From Pisaster brevispinus (lineage: Eukaryota; Echinodermata; Asteroidea; Forcipulatida; Asteriidae): a stretch of DNA of 64,000 bases. The translations under genes and the position numbers were made by a program. The notes beneath the pieces were generated by a model. It saw only the letters and a list, made by a program, of their open reading frames with translations, ran no database searches and was not told the DNA's origin. The DNA lies in NCBI GenBank assembly GCA_023634235.1, contig JAMKCF010000015.1, forward strand, positions 12,124,087 to 12,188,086, read 5' to 3'. Positions 35,765 to 47,788 of the stretch are shown here, one piece after another. Every line of letters begins with the position of its first letter. Within the stretch, counting starts at the first letter, position 1.

Positions 35765-36960
35765 AATCGATCAGTCGCATATAAACATGTAGGCCTATAA
35801 TTGTTAGAAAAACCTCTTTTGTCGTTATCTTGTTGTTTTTGTTTAAATTGTAAACCTTTGTTTGGACCATAATTAGTATTGTTTTCCAGGCCGTGTAATT
35901 AAAATAAGAAAAATAACTGCAACTGATAAAGTTAAAACATTTTCAGATAATTATTAGAATGGGAATGGGAAATTATAACCCATACAAACAACATTTTATT
36001 TTCTCTATCAAAAACTTAAGCTGTGCAGATATTGTTATGACTAATAGTGTATGTAACGATTTGACTAAATCATAAATGTTAAAATACTATATTTGTAAAC
36101 CTCGTCTCGATATTCCTACAACAAAGTGTCAAGTGTTTCGATTGATGTCAAATTGTTTACTGAATTAATTTAAGAACATTATACAAAAAGGATAATAATA
36201 CATGAGCCGAATACCAATGGTATACTTGTACCGTATTTGTACGCTCTATACACTTCCGGGTCAGAAATGACCCGGATTAAGGTCCCAACTTTGAAAGTGT
36301 TTAAATTTGTAAATTGTTTATTGGATTAAAGTCCCAATGGGCCTTATCGAAATTTGTGTTAAACTGAACCGGGAAATGTGTCGAAGTTACGATCAATTAT
36401 AATTATGTAACATCCCGTTTTTCTGTTTTACAACTGGACGGGTCATCCTGAATTACGGTCAGTTCAGACAGGTTACTTTTGGAGTCTAATATTATGTTTT
36501 TCATATTCTCGTTTGGTAATGCACAGCCCTTCAAAGCAGCCTCGGATGTCAAAAAGAAAATATGGTACTCTTTCTATAGTAGGATGGTGTTGTACATGTA
36601 GCGTAAATGTCAAGTGTTTTAGCTTTACAGCTGGAATCGTATGGTTGTCACATCGACGGATCTGAAATAATTTTAGCATGGCTTATTCTTTTAAATAAAC
36701 AAATCTATACGATATATGAATAATGCAAATAAATATTAATGCATTTTGTTGTAAGAGATATCTTATGTTAACATATTCTATCTATGTTATTGTTTGAGAT
36801 TTCTTGATCAGTTATATCTCTGTTTCGTTTTCGCTACTGGGTGAGGTCACGCCAGAGATTTATCAGCTAGATGGATTGTCTAACTCCAATTGTAAAAAAA
36901 AGAAAAAGTTTTATAATGACAATTATAGTAACTAGTTCTTGTATAGCGCGTATTACATTA
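35765..36960. other. 3' flank of gene 1, duplicated downstream of the other units
   Basis: Blocks at 36100-36170 and 36490-36670 recur at 63320-63390/63640-63800 and 56610-56680/56770-56950. Within 36630-36665, 'gttgtcacatcgac' resembles the end of exon E (gatgtcacatcaac), so an ancient extra exon E may have decayed here. No obvious AATAAA directly follows the stop; 'attaaa' occurs near 35899. Confidence 0.5.
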
Positions 36961-36989
36961 AAACCCTTTGACCCAGAAAACATAATACA

Positions 36990-37053
36990 CCGGCAACGAG
37001 CGGCCCACGGGCAACGAGCGGCCCACATAAAACACGGGCAACGAGCGGCCCGG
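36990..37053. repeat. Three tandem GC-rich units (GGGCAACGAGCGGCCC)
   Basis: Three copies of ggcaacgagcggccc occur in 60 bp, followed by small hairpins (accggttgaaccaccggt; ccgtctgaaccgacgg). They lie on the 3' side of the DIRS/Ngaro-type fragment and could be part of its terminus. Confidence 0.5.
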
Positions 37054-37320
37054 GTTGATCAGACCCTTACATTATCTATACAGCCTTGCATGGGATTGAA
37101 ATTTCCACCGGTTGAACCACCGGTCGGAATATTAGCCCCGTCTGAACCGACGGGTGCTAAAAGTATGCTTACAATTTCGGCTGTAGTCATTAAAACAATT
37201 GTTGGTAAATATTACAAAATGAGGCAATGTGAGACCTAATCCCATACAAAAAAAGACCACACGCGCCACAAAACGCGACCCATGGGAGAAAGGACGCACA
37301 TGCCTTTACAATTAGATTAT

Positions 37321-37860
37321 TTAACAGTAGAAATAATTAATACAAGTATGAATATTGTTCCAAAATATATCCAACCCTTCGGGAGACGGATGAACCCCGT
37401 CAAAACGAAACAGATGACAAAATGACCATTGAAATTGTGGGTGATGCAAGATTGAAACCCCCGTTCGCCGGCTTACTGATCTGGCCCATTTATTGATGGA
37501 ACGCCTTTTCATTTCCAATTTAGATTGTGAAAGTGCCCCAAAATAACAGGCACGAGGGAGGATGTCCGACCAAATCACCCGAGCTCCTGGAAAATTAGCG
37601 CAACAGTGCTCCATAAAAATGCGCACGGCTTCGCGCACACAAAATGAATCCAGCGGGACCAGATCATTAGTGCCGAGATGGACAATGATTAGCCCAGGAG
37701 GAGGACCTGAAGAGGATAGGTAGCTCAACAGGTTTGGCAAGTCATTGAGACGAGCCCCGCCACGACCATTCCAACGCACACGGGGTTTGCATCTTATGTC
37801 AAATTGAGCACGCCGAACTATCGAATCACCCACGATCCACACATCACCTGTTCATGACAT
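37321..37860 (-). mobile_element. SGNH hydrolase ORF of a DIRS/Ngaro-type retroelement
   Basis: The minus-strand frame (173 codons, preceded by a stop) shows all SGNH/GDSL blocks: VGDSIVRR with the Ser, IVHLGTNDL (Gly/Asn block) and DGVHPSPEG with the catalytic Asp and His. It directly follows an RNase H fragment on the same strand. SGNH domains are known companions of Ngaro-type tyrosine-recombinase retrotransposons, so this is more likely transposon cargo than a host esterase. The frame is intact in this piece. Confidence 0.75.
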
Positions 37861-37885
37861 AAAATTTGACTAAATTACAACTCCG

Positions 37886-38437
37886 TCACTCCTTACCCAA
37901 CCCCGGTAAAGAACAACGTGGTACGGGGCGAATATAATATATGTTGCAACTGAATCGGAACGCCCTAATGCGAAAGGAATGCGAACTAAATTGTGAATTA
38001 CCGATTCCAGAAAAAGCCAAGGCTTCTGACCCCAGCAATGCACAGCAACCACAAGTGGATATAATTCGAGACATGCAATTGATGGGACTATCAATGAATG
38101 CCGAAGGCCACCGCCTTTGGAACCAGTGTCCCTCAAAGTAACCCCCGAAACCAATACTTGCGGCTGCATCAGTATAAAGCGAGATTGTGTCATTGGGATC
38201 CCAATTTCGCTGGAGAAACGGCGAACTGCCATTAAAATGAGTGAGAAATTCCAACCAAGTTAACAAATCGATCTTGGCCCCGGCGGAAATCCGAACTTCA
38301 TGATGGGGTCTGTGAACCCCTTTTGTAAGGTCAATCAGACGCCTGGTAAAAGCTCGCCCTGGCGCAATTGCCGGGCAAACACAGTTAAGGGATCCAATTA
38401 TTGATTGGATTTGCCGCAGCGTTTCTTTCTTTTTAAT
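37886..38437 (-). mobile_element. RT-connection/RNase H fragment of a DIRS/Ngaro-type element
   Basis: The minus strand encodes TLRQIQSIIGSLNCVCPAI (end of RT region), then SLYTDAAASIGFGGYF (RNase H first Asp block) and, in another frame, CLELYPLVVAVHCWG (RNase H Glu helix). The frame changes near 38070, so the polyprotein is broken. Upstream RT is missing: a PLE 3' end begins immediately at 38440. Confidence 0.75.
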
Positions 38438-38464
38438 ATATATATACAATTACTAGGGGTGATG

Positions 38465-38503
38465 GCCTTAGCTTTCGATCCAGACCGGACCTTCGTCAGA
38501 GGC
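38465..38503 (-). ncRNA. Hammerhead-like ribozyme motif in PLE tail, second copy
   Basis: Same order as at 2087-2125: GCCT, CTGACGA, A, GGTCC-GGTCT-GGATC, GAAA, GCTA, AGGC. Helices I and II pair as in the other copies, and the loop differs. Confidence 0.45.
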
Positions 38504-39096
38504 ATAAACAATAACGAACACAAACATATCCATTTATAGCAAAAAGAGGAGCAAATGATTAAGGGAGAGTATCCAGAAAAAAGCGGTAAAACATAGTCAA
38601 TCAGAGTTGTAAATTTACTAGCTAAGAACCAATAAGAGTGAAGAAGTGAGGACAAAAGATGGTCAGTGTGAAAGGCTGGATCACTGGACCATAAAGGTGG
38701 TGCCGCATTGTAGTCATTACACACATTACATAGACATAAGAAAATGCAACTAACAATAGGAGGCAAGATCAAAGTAATTATAGAATAAAATGAATTAGTT
38801 AAAATAGTTTAAACTAGGTAAGAGGAACCTGCAGAGTGAGCAGGTTATTAAATACTCTGTAAAGGGAATAGGTAAATTGACAGGTTAACTCCAAAACTTC
38901 TTGAGAGAGAAAAAAGAAGTGTAGAGATGGGCCAGTGTAGAGAACATGTAAATGACAGCAACTGTATATATTTTACATTAATGAAGTAAGCGAGAGAAAG
39001 AAGCGTAGAAATAGACCAGTGGAGAGAACATGTTATTAATAATAAATCGAAAGTGAAAGGAGGGTGATGGGGATTTATTTAACACCGGTGTTTATG

Positions 39097-39480
39097 TTAA
39101 GTCCAAAGGGTTGGACTGTCTTGCGTTGGTGAATCCAGTGTGATTCTCTGAGTTTGCGGTGTGTCGTCACCATTGCAAGCCTCAATCACGATGAGTTCAA
39201 CATCTTTGACGCTGTGATTAAGGCTGTTGAAGTGGATGGATACGGGGTACAGTTTCTTGGTCTTTATGGAAGAGACATGGTTCGCAAAGCGAAGACTGAG
39301 TTTGGTCTTAGTCTCTCCCACATACTGTAGTGCACATCTTTTACAAGATACAACATAGACCACATTGGGTGTGCTACATAGGGAGTCGGTCTTGATATTG
39401 TAAGAAGAGCCAGTGCTATGACTCTTCACTTTAAGTGCAGGTTTGATGTAGAGACAGGTTCTACATTTAGAGCGGGTATA
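39097..39480 (-). mobile_element. GIY-YIG endonuclease region of the 38.4-40.6 kb PLE
   Basis: VVYVVSC followed after ~10 residues by YVGETKT is the GIY-YIG signature. An upstream CxxC pair (KCRTC) is seen in the adjoining frame. The domain makes the nick used for PLE target-primed insertion. It is C-terminal, as in canonical PLEs. Confidence 0.8.
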
Positions 39481-40689
39481 CTTGTGACAACCCTGTATCT
39501 CTGTTAGTGGTGGTGTTTGGCCTGTACCTGGGGGAGTTTGGCCCTGACTAGAATGTCTCCCAGGTTTTTAGGGCGGCGGAAAGCAACCATGGGGTTATCA
39601 GGGATTAATGAGCGCAACCTCTTGGATGAATGGAGAATGTCCATTCTACCATTGAGGATTGAGGAGAGTTTGGGTAGTTTAGGGTGGTAGGTGGTGACCA
39701 GGGCAACTCTATTGGTCGGGATTTGTGTGGACCCCTTGTTGGCCAAAAGAGTTTGGCGTGGTATACTGAGGGCCTTGTTGATGGCAAGTTGAACCCTGCG
39801 TTCGCTGTGACCTCTAGAAACAAGGTGTTTCCTGAGGTCCGATGAGCGCCTTTTGTATAGGGTATCTGTGGAGCAGATACGTCTTATGCGCAAGGCCTGA
39901 CTGTAAGCTATTGCCTTATTACAGTGACTGGGGTGGCAACTGTTGGAGAGAAGGTACTGGTGGGTGTCAGTGGGTTTGCTGTATACATCCGTGGCAATGC
40001 CGCTAGGGGATTTACTTATAGTTACATCTAGAAAGTAGAGTAACCAAAAAAGCAGAGTCAGGAATTTTATGTTTGACATCCTCTAGCTTATGGAGGAAGT
40101 CTGTGGTGTCCTTTATGAAGGAAGGGATGCCGGAGACTAGGGGGTTGAGAAAGCTATCTACAAACTCAGAAATGCGCTCTGTAGGGCTACCATTACCAGA
40201 TACAATGGGTCGGCCTGGGTTGTTGGGCTTGTGTATCTTAGGTAGAAGGTAGAAGCGTGCTGTACGGGGGTCCTGTGGAAGGAGATAGTTGAAGGTATCT
40301 TTGTCGATACCGTTGGCATTGTGCATTCTTACCAAGGTGTCACTGATTTGTTTGGAGAATGATTGAGTAGGGTCAGTGTCACATTCAAAATAATGATCAG
40401 TGTTGCTGAGTTGTCTGAGGCCCTCAGCTATGTAGTCATGTGTGTTCATGACTACAACTGCGGACCCCTTGTCAGCACGTTTAATCACTATGTCTGGTGA
40501 TTGGCAGAGCTGTGTTAGAGCGTGACGTTCATCTTGGGGAAGGTTGTTTGGTGCCAAGGTGTTAGGGACCTTAAGAATATATATTAGTAACACAATAAAT
40601 GTTGTCCTTCTTGTATAGCTGGTTTTCTGGATTAAGCATTTTTTTTTAAAGTTACTCCGTTCTTACAGAAAGTTGTGGCTTGAGGGTTT

Positions 40690-41290
40690 TAATTATTTCT
40701 AGGCAAAAGGGTGTATGTCGTGTTAGTCACTTTATATAGTGTGTATTGCTTTTACAAAAGGGGGTAACTTGAGATATCTCAATTCTTTGTCAATGTATTT
40801 GCTTGGCAAAAGGGTGTATCTCGTGTTAGCTATTTCATTGTGTACGTGCCTGTTATGCCAAAAGGATGTGTCTGACGACATTCAGTATTATTTCCATTGA
40901 TACATTTGGCAAAATGGAGTAACTTATTCTACAAGCTTAACATTCTCATGTGTGCATGCAATAATGGCAAAATACAGTAAATTATAATTGTTGAATACAT
41001 TTACTTAACATTATAAGTCACATTATAAAAAAACGGTGTATGTAGAGATACGTCCCTCTGGAAAATAAGTAATTAATTGGGGGACACAAACTTTAATAAG
41101 GGAAAAAGGTGTATCCGAGAGATACATCTTTCTGAGGCAGAAACAGTCGGTGAGAGCAACACACTTGTACATGGCAGAAGAGTGTGTCTATAGATACGTC
41201 TCTCTGACATGAACGTACTAATTTTCAGTGCAGTATTCTTTCAAGGCAAAAAGACTCTAGCTAGGCTGTTTTGCCTTATCAAACACATCT
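40690..41290. repeat. Degenerate repeat of GGCAAAAGGGTGTATCTC motifs
   Basis: Related words occur near 40700, 40803, 40855, 40908, 41100, 41172 and 41244 (ggcaaaagggtgtat, ggcagaagagtgtgt, ggcaaaaagact). Several are followed by gagatac(g)tc/tctctg. Spacing is irregular (50-110 bp). No gene is seen. Confidence 0.5.
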
Positions 41291-41994
41291 AAATGCGGGT
41301 GCTATCTATGGGATACACCGTTTGTCCAAAGACATTGAATTGCAAACATGAACAGTCTATAAAGATAGCACTTACTATCTTCAAAACGGTACATCGTACG
41401 GACTTGAGACTTCACTCACTGGGAAACGTGCCCTCACTCTCCGTAAAAATGGTATTTTCTCAAAAAAGTTGAAAATTTGAACTTCACCCTTTTGCCAAAA
41501 TAGGGCCGTATGGTGCAGCGCCATCGAGCAAGCGTCTTGGTTTCCTGGTCTATCATCTAATGCAAGTAAACAATGTAAACATTGTGTTTTAACCAGTTAT
41601 TTTTTAAGCACGATATTGATGAACACAGTGGGTCTAACCAAATACACTTTGTAGTCATACTTACTGTAGGTAAATTGCACTCTGTCTGCGTCTAGGTTGA
41701 CTTGGTAATAGAGCTGTCTTCATGTTTAGTTGACTGCAAATATAATATGACAAGTAGTTATAAATAATTAATGAAATCAAACAATAGACTGAACAAAACA
41801 GCAACATCATATATTCAAGATTTACTTGTTTAATCCTGAAAAGTTCCCATATTACAAACATTTTAACATGTACACAAATCAATATTGTAATAATAAAATG
41901 ACACTTAAATATGTTGTGACCCGTCTTAGATAATCTTTAAAAATGTGTGAAATGGAGGAAATCGATAGTATGCAACACCATTAAGCAGCACATG

Positions 41995-43720
41995 ACACCT
42001 TGAAACGCCGTCCCCCGCATTACAATAAATATGTATATATATAAATATGTAATAAATTCAGAATATGAGTTAAACAAACTCTGGCATATCTCTCTTCTGG
42101 ACAGACTGTTTCGTACCATAAGGCACTCATCAGCAGAATGACGAAAATAGAATACAAGTAGCATCTTACCTTATTTCGAATTAAGCGCGCGCATGCATGA
42201 CGCGCGCTACGCCATTGAAGTTAGTACGCGTTTACGTCACTAAAGTAAGAACACATATGTCTCGATGCCGGCTCTTTGAGACGATTTCGCTTTTCTTATT
42301 CAGTGTACCTAGGTCTGGCCTACATATGATTATGTACTTCTCTGCTATACACAAATTGCATATCTTGTTCACGTTAGAGTATGGCAGTGCTTTGTGAACA
42401 ATGTCCCATTTAATTTCATGGTCTTTCTCCTCGTCTTTTAAGTCCCATATATGTTTACTTAGCTCTGTTTGTGCCCTTGTGGTTCGCCAGTCTCGCCTTG
42501 AAGGTTGTGGACGTCAGCCCGACGTATGCCTCCTTCCTGCCTTCGCTCGTCGGTAAAGTCATAAGCGCGACAGGATTCAATATGTGGAAAAGCACGGACG
42601 CCCTACTTGACTGGTATGAGAAAATCCCAAGCAAGCAAGAATCGAGCTTCATAAATTTCGACATTGTGGAATTCTACCCATCGATAACGGAAAAACTCCT
42701 CCTGAAAGCACTATGGTTCGCGGAAAACTACGAGAAAATTAGCAGCAAGGAGAAATATATCATCATCCACGCGAAACAGACAGTGGTATTCAACGACCAG
42801 GTACCGTGGAAAAAGGGTAAAGCAGACAGCAAATTCGATGTCACGATGGGCAGTTTCGACGGCGCGGAGTCATGCGAGCTTGTAGTAGCATATATGCTGT
42901 CGATCCTGAAACCAAAATACGGAAATAGAGTGGGACTATACAGGGACGACGGTCTGGCAGTATTCAAAGAGACCCCCCAAAAAATAGAAAAAATCACGAA
43001 AGAAATATGCCGAGTATTCCGGGAAAATGACTTAAAGGTAACGATCGAAGCCAACAAGGCAACAGTAAACTTCCTTGACGTCACATGAGACCTGCGAACG
43101 GGAGGGTACATGCCATATATGAAACCAGGTAATATAACTCTATATGTACATGTCCAGTCAAACCATCCACCCACCCACCCACCGTCATCAAACAGATACC
43201 AGAGGGAATCAACAAGAGACTCTCTAACATCTCGTCGACCAAGGAGGCATTCGAGCAAGCTGCCCCGGCCTACCAAGAGGCTCTGCAAAAAAGCTGGCAC
43301 AAGTATCAGTTAACATACACACCGGGCAATAACACAAGGAAAAGGGCTAGAAAAAAGGAGGTGACATGGTACAACCCGCCATACAACAAAAACGTATGTA
43401 CCAGCATTGGAAAGAAATTCCTTTGGATAATAGACAATTGCTTCCCCAAGTGCTCGACCGGAACACAGTAAAAGTATCGTACAGCTGCATGCCGAACATG
43501 AAGGCAACGATCCAGTCAATCAACAAACGGAAGGTGAAACAAGAGGACGACGTCGGTGGTAGAACATTCAGTTGCCGCCGCAATGCCGAATGCCCGCTGA
43601 ACGAGGAGTGCCTCAGCACGAACATTGTGTACCAGGCCACCGTCACGAGCGAAGGCAGAAAGGAGGCATACGTCGGGCTGACGTCCACAACCTTCAATGC
43701 GAGACTGGCGAGATTGTGAT
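41995..43720 (-). mobile_element. Penelope-like element rearranged by twin-priming-type inversion
   Basis: On the minus strand, 42560-42210 encodes the second part of a GIY-YIG domain (AYVGLTSTTFKARLANH) and its C-terminal tail with CNLCIAEK, then a 3' UTR to about 41995. On the plus strand, 42548-43715 encodes RT (FDIVEFYPSI, MGSFDGAE, catalytic LYRDDGLAVF) and the beginning of the same GIY-YIG (AYVGLTSTTFNARLA). In minus orientation this is an inverted 5' part followed by the 3' part, overlapping by ~70 bp. The RT frame has a TGA near 43086 and a shift in a CCAC slippage run at 43166-43183. Non-functional. Confidence 0.8.
42095..42138 (-). ncRNA. Hammerhead ribozyme in PLE 3' region
   Basis: The minus strand reads TTCTG, CTGATGAG, TGCC-TTAT-GGTA, CGAAAC, AGTCT, GTC, CAGAA. 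Helix I TTCTG/CAGAA pairs perfectly. Helix II GTGCC/GGTAC closes a TTAT loop with one G-U pair. The conserved CUGAUGA and GAAA boxes are exact. A two-base-pair helix III (AC/GU) precedes the GUC cleavage site after position 42100. The topology is type I with a very short helix III, as reported for PLE hammerheads. Confidence 0.85.
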
Positions 43721-44099
43721 AGAAGACGATTTCATTGGATATATACATAAATATATGTATATTGATAAATAAATATAATAAATGAACACAAAACCCGTCA
43801 AGCACAAACCATTTTTCATTATTTTCACGACAAAATTGTCATGACTTTTTCACAGGTTGGCATTTCGAGAAAAAAAATGAAACTTATAATGTTGTTTGAA
43901 TGCTTCGTCCCCATTAAGAGTAGAAAGATCACCGTGGGATCATAGGTCAAGTCATCGTTCACGTTTATGTTTTCTTTTTCAAGTGCTAAGAAACAGTTGC
44001 TGGCGCTTAGTAGTAGGTGTCCTTTTTATAATCCTTTGGGCTTGTTTGACCAAACCAGCCCCCACCCCCCCCCCAAAAAAAAAAAAAAAAAAAAAAAAA

Positions 44100-44173
<74 letters not shown>

Positions 44174-45047
44174 GCAGCAACAACGAAAAAACACCAAAAG
44201 CAACCTCAACTCTTGCCGTTCAGAAAGTGATGGTGCGGCATGCGGGCTATACTTATTTGCAGAGGAAGGCCCTTCTAGACCTTTTGTGAGAACTCCCCAA
44301 TGCTTCCTGAAGTACCTGCAACAAAACTAATAATAGATAAGTCAATACATATTCCAGAGACAGCAAAAAGTTAACAAAAAAGATTGGAGGAGGGAAGGGG
44401 GACTCAAGGAAACTGCACCAAAAACAAAAACTGCTAGACTAAATTGTCATGGCCTCCAAAACTACCTTAGACATACTAGCGGCAGACTTACTAATAACAT
44501 ACCAATCGGTTACTACTGTTCACTGCCTACATTCATATTTTAGCAATTTCTTAGGAACAAGAAAATAAACAAACATTTTCGATATTGTACCCTGCGCTGC
44601 GCCGTAACACAATTATCACACTCTAAAACAGTATACCAGTTTCCAACTGGCAGTGCATAACTACATGAACGGGGCACCTACGGGGGGGGTAAATGGGCAG
44701 TCAAACCTCCCTTTCCTTTGATACAGCTCGATACGCTATATATAAAAAAACGTGCCCACAAAATAACAGACATCGCTCCAACTCCCAATTGCTCCATTTC
44801 ATCAACTTGGGTCAAACAACTGTTCAGGCAGGCAACTTCAAAGCCCCCAGAACTCCAAAACACCGCCGGCTACCCCCCCCACCCCAGGACATACGAGATT
44901 ATAAACAGCCCATGCATAGTAACCGAAGGCCTGTCTTCAGTTAGGACAACTTGGCAACATAGTGGCAGTATCAATTACCCCACCCAGACGCCAAGGCTTG
45001 TTTACGTTTGTACACAGTCAATGGGTATTCCTGGTGGCTGGTAGCTT
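43721..45047. other. Gene-free stretch with C/A/(AAC) low-complexity run
   Basis: A C-run, poly(A) and (AAC)n tract occupies 44060-44180. 'gtaggtgtcctttttata' near 44015 resembles one end of the MITE at 48.13 kb. No exon was identified. Confidence 0.4.
44062..44180. repeat. C-run, poly(A) and (AAC)n microsatellite
   Basis: ccccccccc followed by about 27 A and about 24 AAC units. Homopolymer-like open frames in it are artefacts. Confidence 0.95.
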
Positions 45048-45154
45048 GTAACTGTTATGGGTTCATTAGATTGAGACTCACTGGTTTCCACTGGATGTCG
45101 TGGTTGTTTGGCTGCAATCTGATTGGCTGTCCATATTGCAACTGAGGTAGGGGT

Positions 45155-46394
45155 TTAGCGGTTTTGTTCATACTGTTGTTTGGCTCTCTGTTTCTGGTGT
45201 CTAATGGTCTCCTGTACTCCTGTGATAATCTTCGGTTGAAGACAGACCTCTGTTGTCGGCAGTAGGGTACGTGTTCGTCGAGACATCAGTTTTTGTACTG
45301 GACTGCTACCATTTGCAGCGGGTGTGTTACGCCAGTCTAGAATCGCAAGATGTAGATCCTGTTTTGCTTTGGTCACCTTCTTGATTGTGTTTTTCGCAAT
45401 TTTGACAGCTGATTCTGCTTTTCCATTGCTCTGACTGTGGTATGGTGAGGATGTTTGGTGTTCGAACTCCCACTCTCTACTGAATTCCTCATAATCTGCG
45501 GCTAAGAACTGAGGACCATTGTCGGTGACAACCTTCTGTGGTATGCCGTGTCTGGAAAACTGTTGTTTTGTATGTTCAATGATGGTTTCTGCTCGTGTAT
45601 ATGTGAGCTTGTCAAGTTCAGAAAGAAATCGCTGTAGTGATCAACGGTTATCAGGTAGTCGGTATGTCTGTAGTGAAAAAGATCCTGACTGACTATACTC
45701 CATCCTCGTTCCGGTATCTCATAAGACATCATCGGTTCCTTCTGCTGTTTGTTGAGGAACTCGTTATAGGCATCACATTGACTGACTCTGTCTTTTATCT
45801 GACTTGTCATCCCTGGCCAATACAACACTTCTCTAGCCCGACGGAGGCAAGCTTCTGCACCAAGATGACTGGAGTGAACTCGCATCAGCATCAGGCTCTG
45901 CATTGATTTGGGTATGGTGGCTCGCATTCCATTCCTTTATGCATTGTGCCATCTTGTACTGTGATCTCATCTCGAAATCCAAAGAACTCGCGGATACACA
46001 CTGGAACTTCATCTCTGTTCTCTGGCCATCCTCCCAGTACAACTGTCTTCAGCGTTTGAAGTACTGGATCTTCCTTCGTCGCATTTTTGATTTGAAGTTG
46101 AGTAGTATCCTTCATTCGGATGTATTTGGATTGTTGGATTGATTCAATTTCCGCATACAGTTGCTCTTCTTGTCTGAGATGAAATATCTGATGTTCAGAC
46201 AGTTGGCTCGTTCCGGTTGTCTTCAAGTATGCTCTGCTCAGCATGTCGACAATGTACATCCGACATTGGATTGTGACTTCTTCCTTCAAGTCGTAATACT
46301 TGAGTACTGGAGCGCTAGTGATCATGTCCTTTATTTGTTTGAATGACTCTTCTTGCTGTGACTGCCAAGTGAATAGCGCTGTGCTCTCAGTCAA
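45155..46394 (-). mobile_element. RNase H-adjacent linker and integrase of the gypsy element
   Basis: 46394-46270 covers the end of the RT thumb/connection, then a deletion joins it to MYIVDMLSRAYL, normally after RNase H. 45927-45502 holds the H2C2 zinc-binding region and the start of the catalytic core. 45560-45155 encodes VTDNGPQFLAADYEEF (second catalytic Asp), NGKAES (catalytic Glu) and the C-terminal core. Frame breaks separate the pieces. Confidence 0.8.
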
Positions 46395-46426
46395 TTTTCG
46401 TAGTGGCTCACTTACATCGGCTCAAC

Positions 46427-46939
46427 TTACATCTGGCTTGACAGTAGTGGAGGTTGTTTAGCATTAACTATTTTGAAGTTAAGTCGATGTTTATGTCCTT
46501 TGTAGTGACATTTGAGATTACATTCTCCCATGACATCAATGATACTGTCATTATACAGCTTCAACTTGGCAGTAGATTTCTTGATTTTGGGGTCTGACGT
46601 CTGGTGAAGTTTGCACAAGCTGGCAAAGGACATTACATTGCAAGTCGCCCCCGTGTCAATTTGACATTTGACTACAATCTCACCGTCGTCTGCATCAAAT
46701 GTTAATGGAACAGTAAGCATTCTGTTTCCACTGTTGACAGCCCCAATCAGCTGTATGCCAAACAATGATTCATCAGAATCAGTATCTGAAGAAGCTTCGT
46801 GTATTTGATTTTGTTTTTTCTGTCTGCATACCAACTGGAAGTGATTCATCTTTCCACACTGTGAGCATTTTTTTCCATAAGCTGGACATTTATCTCTGTT
46901 ACGCTCATGTGAGGAGCCACAATATTTGCAGGTTTGCAC
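46427..46939 (-). mobile_element. Zinc knuckle and aspartic protease of the gypsy element
   Basis: Two Cys/His clusters (CKYCGSSHERNRDKC and CSQCGKMNHFQLVC) are followed by the protease active site CQIDTGATCNVM. It processes the polyprotein in intact relatives. The frame ends where RT should begin. Confidence 0.85.
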
Positions 46940-47008
46940 TTTTTGACTCTGCTTGTCATCTTTGTGCTTAGTTTTGTTCTCATTGTGCTGCTTCCGGCAA
47001 CTGGAGAA

Positions 47009-47566
47009 TTATTTGCTTTTGCGGTGCTCACTGGATTTTTCTGTCTTCACATAGCTTACTGTTACAGTGAGGGGAACATCTATTTTCTTTAGTTGTTCTT
47101 GAGTAAGCTCACTTATCCTCAGGTTTTCAATTGCTCGCTTCAAATCACACTCTTTTTTTCTGAAGAGACGTGCTCTGGCAGCTTTATCTTTGGTACCAAG
47201 CACTAGCCTGTCTCGTATCATCTCTGTTTCAAGCTGAGTGAATTTGCATTTCTCCGCCAGATGCCTCAATCTAATAGCATACTGATCCACAGTTTCTTTC
47301 GGCTGTTGATCTGCGATATGAAATATGTATCTCTCATATAGTAGATTTCTGGAGGGAGCAAAATGTACCTGAAGCTTATCTAGGATAGTAGTGTGGCTTT
47401 TCAATTCATCATCTGTGAGCTGAAGTTGCTTAAGAATGTTCTTGCATTCTTTCCCCATAACACTTTTGAGCAGTGCAACTTGGATTGATTCATCCTTTTT
47501 ATCTAGCTCTACAGCTTTACGATAATCTTCGAAACTCTCTCTGAAAAAAACTCCAGTTATTGGCAA
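47009..47566 (-). mobile_element. gag capsid region of the gypsy element
   Basis: The frame has the retrotransposon-gag pattern (FEDYRKAVELDKKDES, then LYERYIFHIADQQPKET and IRDRLVLGTKD) typical of Ty3/gypsy capsids. The initiation codon region near 47590-47610 is in another frame, implying a small upstream shift. The zinc-knuckle/protease part also follows in a different frame. Confidence 0.8.
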
Positions 47567-47788
47567 GATCCCCTTTACAGTTCATTGATTCTGGTGGTGG
47601 TATTTGATATGACGCCATCGTGTGTATCGGCTTATGTACATACACACATGTGCTTGGTTTATAGAGAAAATGGCTCACCAAGTAAAACTCTCTTTTCCGG
47701 TTGAAGGCTGGCTACTCCAACTCTCTAAACGATCTCAATCAATTCTCTGATGTTTACTGTTCACTATATCAGCTCACTTCTGACACCA

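Larger units (their letters stand above)
38440..40576 (-). mobile_element. Penelope-like element with RT core deleted
   Basis: Read on the minus strand, 40576-40030 encodes the DKG motif (IKRADKGSAVVV), LLPKIHKP and GRPIVSGNGSPTE. The frame then jumps from FLVTL directly to FLDVTISKSPSG, so the catalytic palm with its DD motif is gone. The C-terminal RT region (YSKPTDTHQYLLSNSCHPSH) runs to about 39504. A CxxC stretch and a GIY-YIG endonuclease follow (VVYVVSCKRC, LQYVGETKTK), ending at 39097. The 3' UTR reaches 38440. Short matching words (aatatatat) at both ends may be the target duplication. Non-functional. Confidence 0.85.

Noticed and set aside
43896..44330. Long Gln/Lys- or Thr-rich open frames
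   Set aside because: They are translations of the poly(A)/(AAC)n microsatellite and have no splice or domain support.
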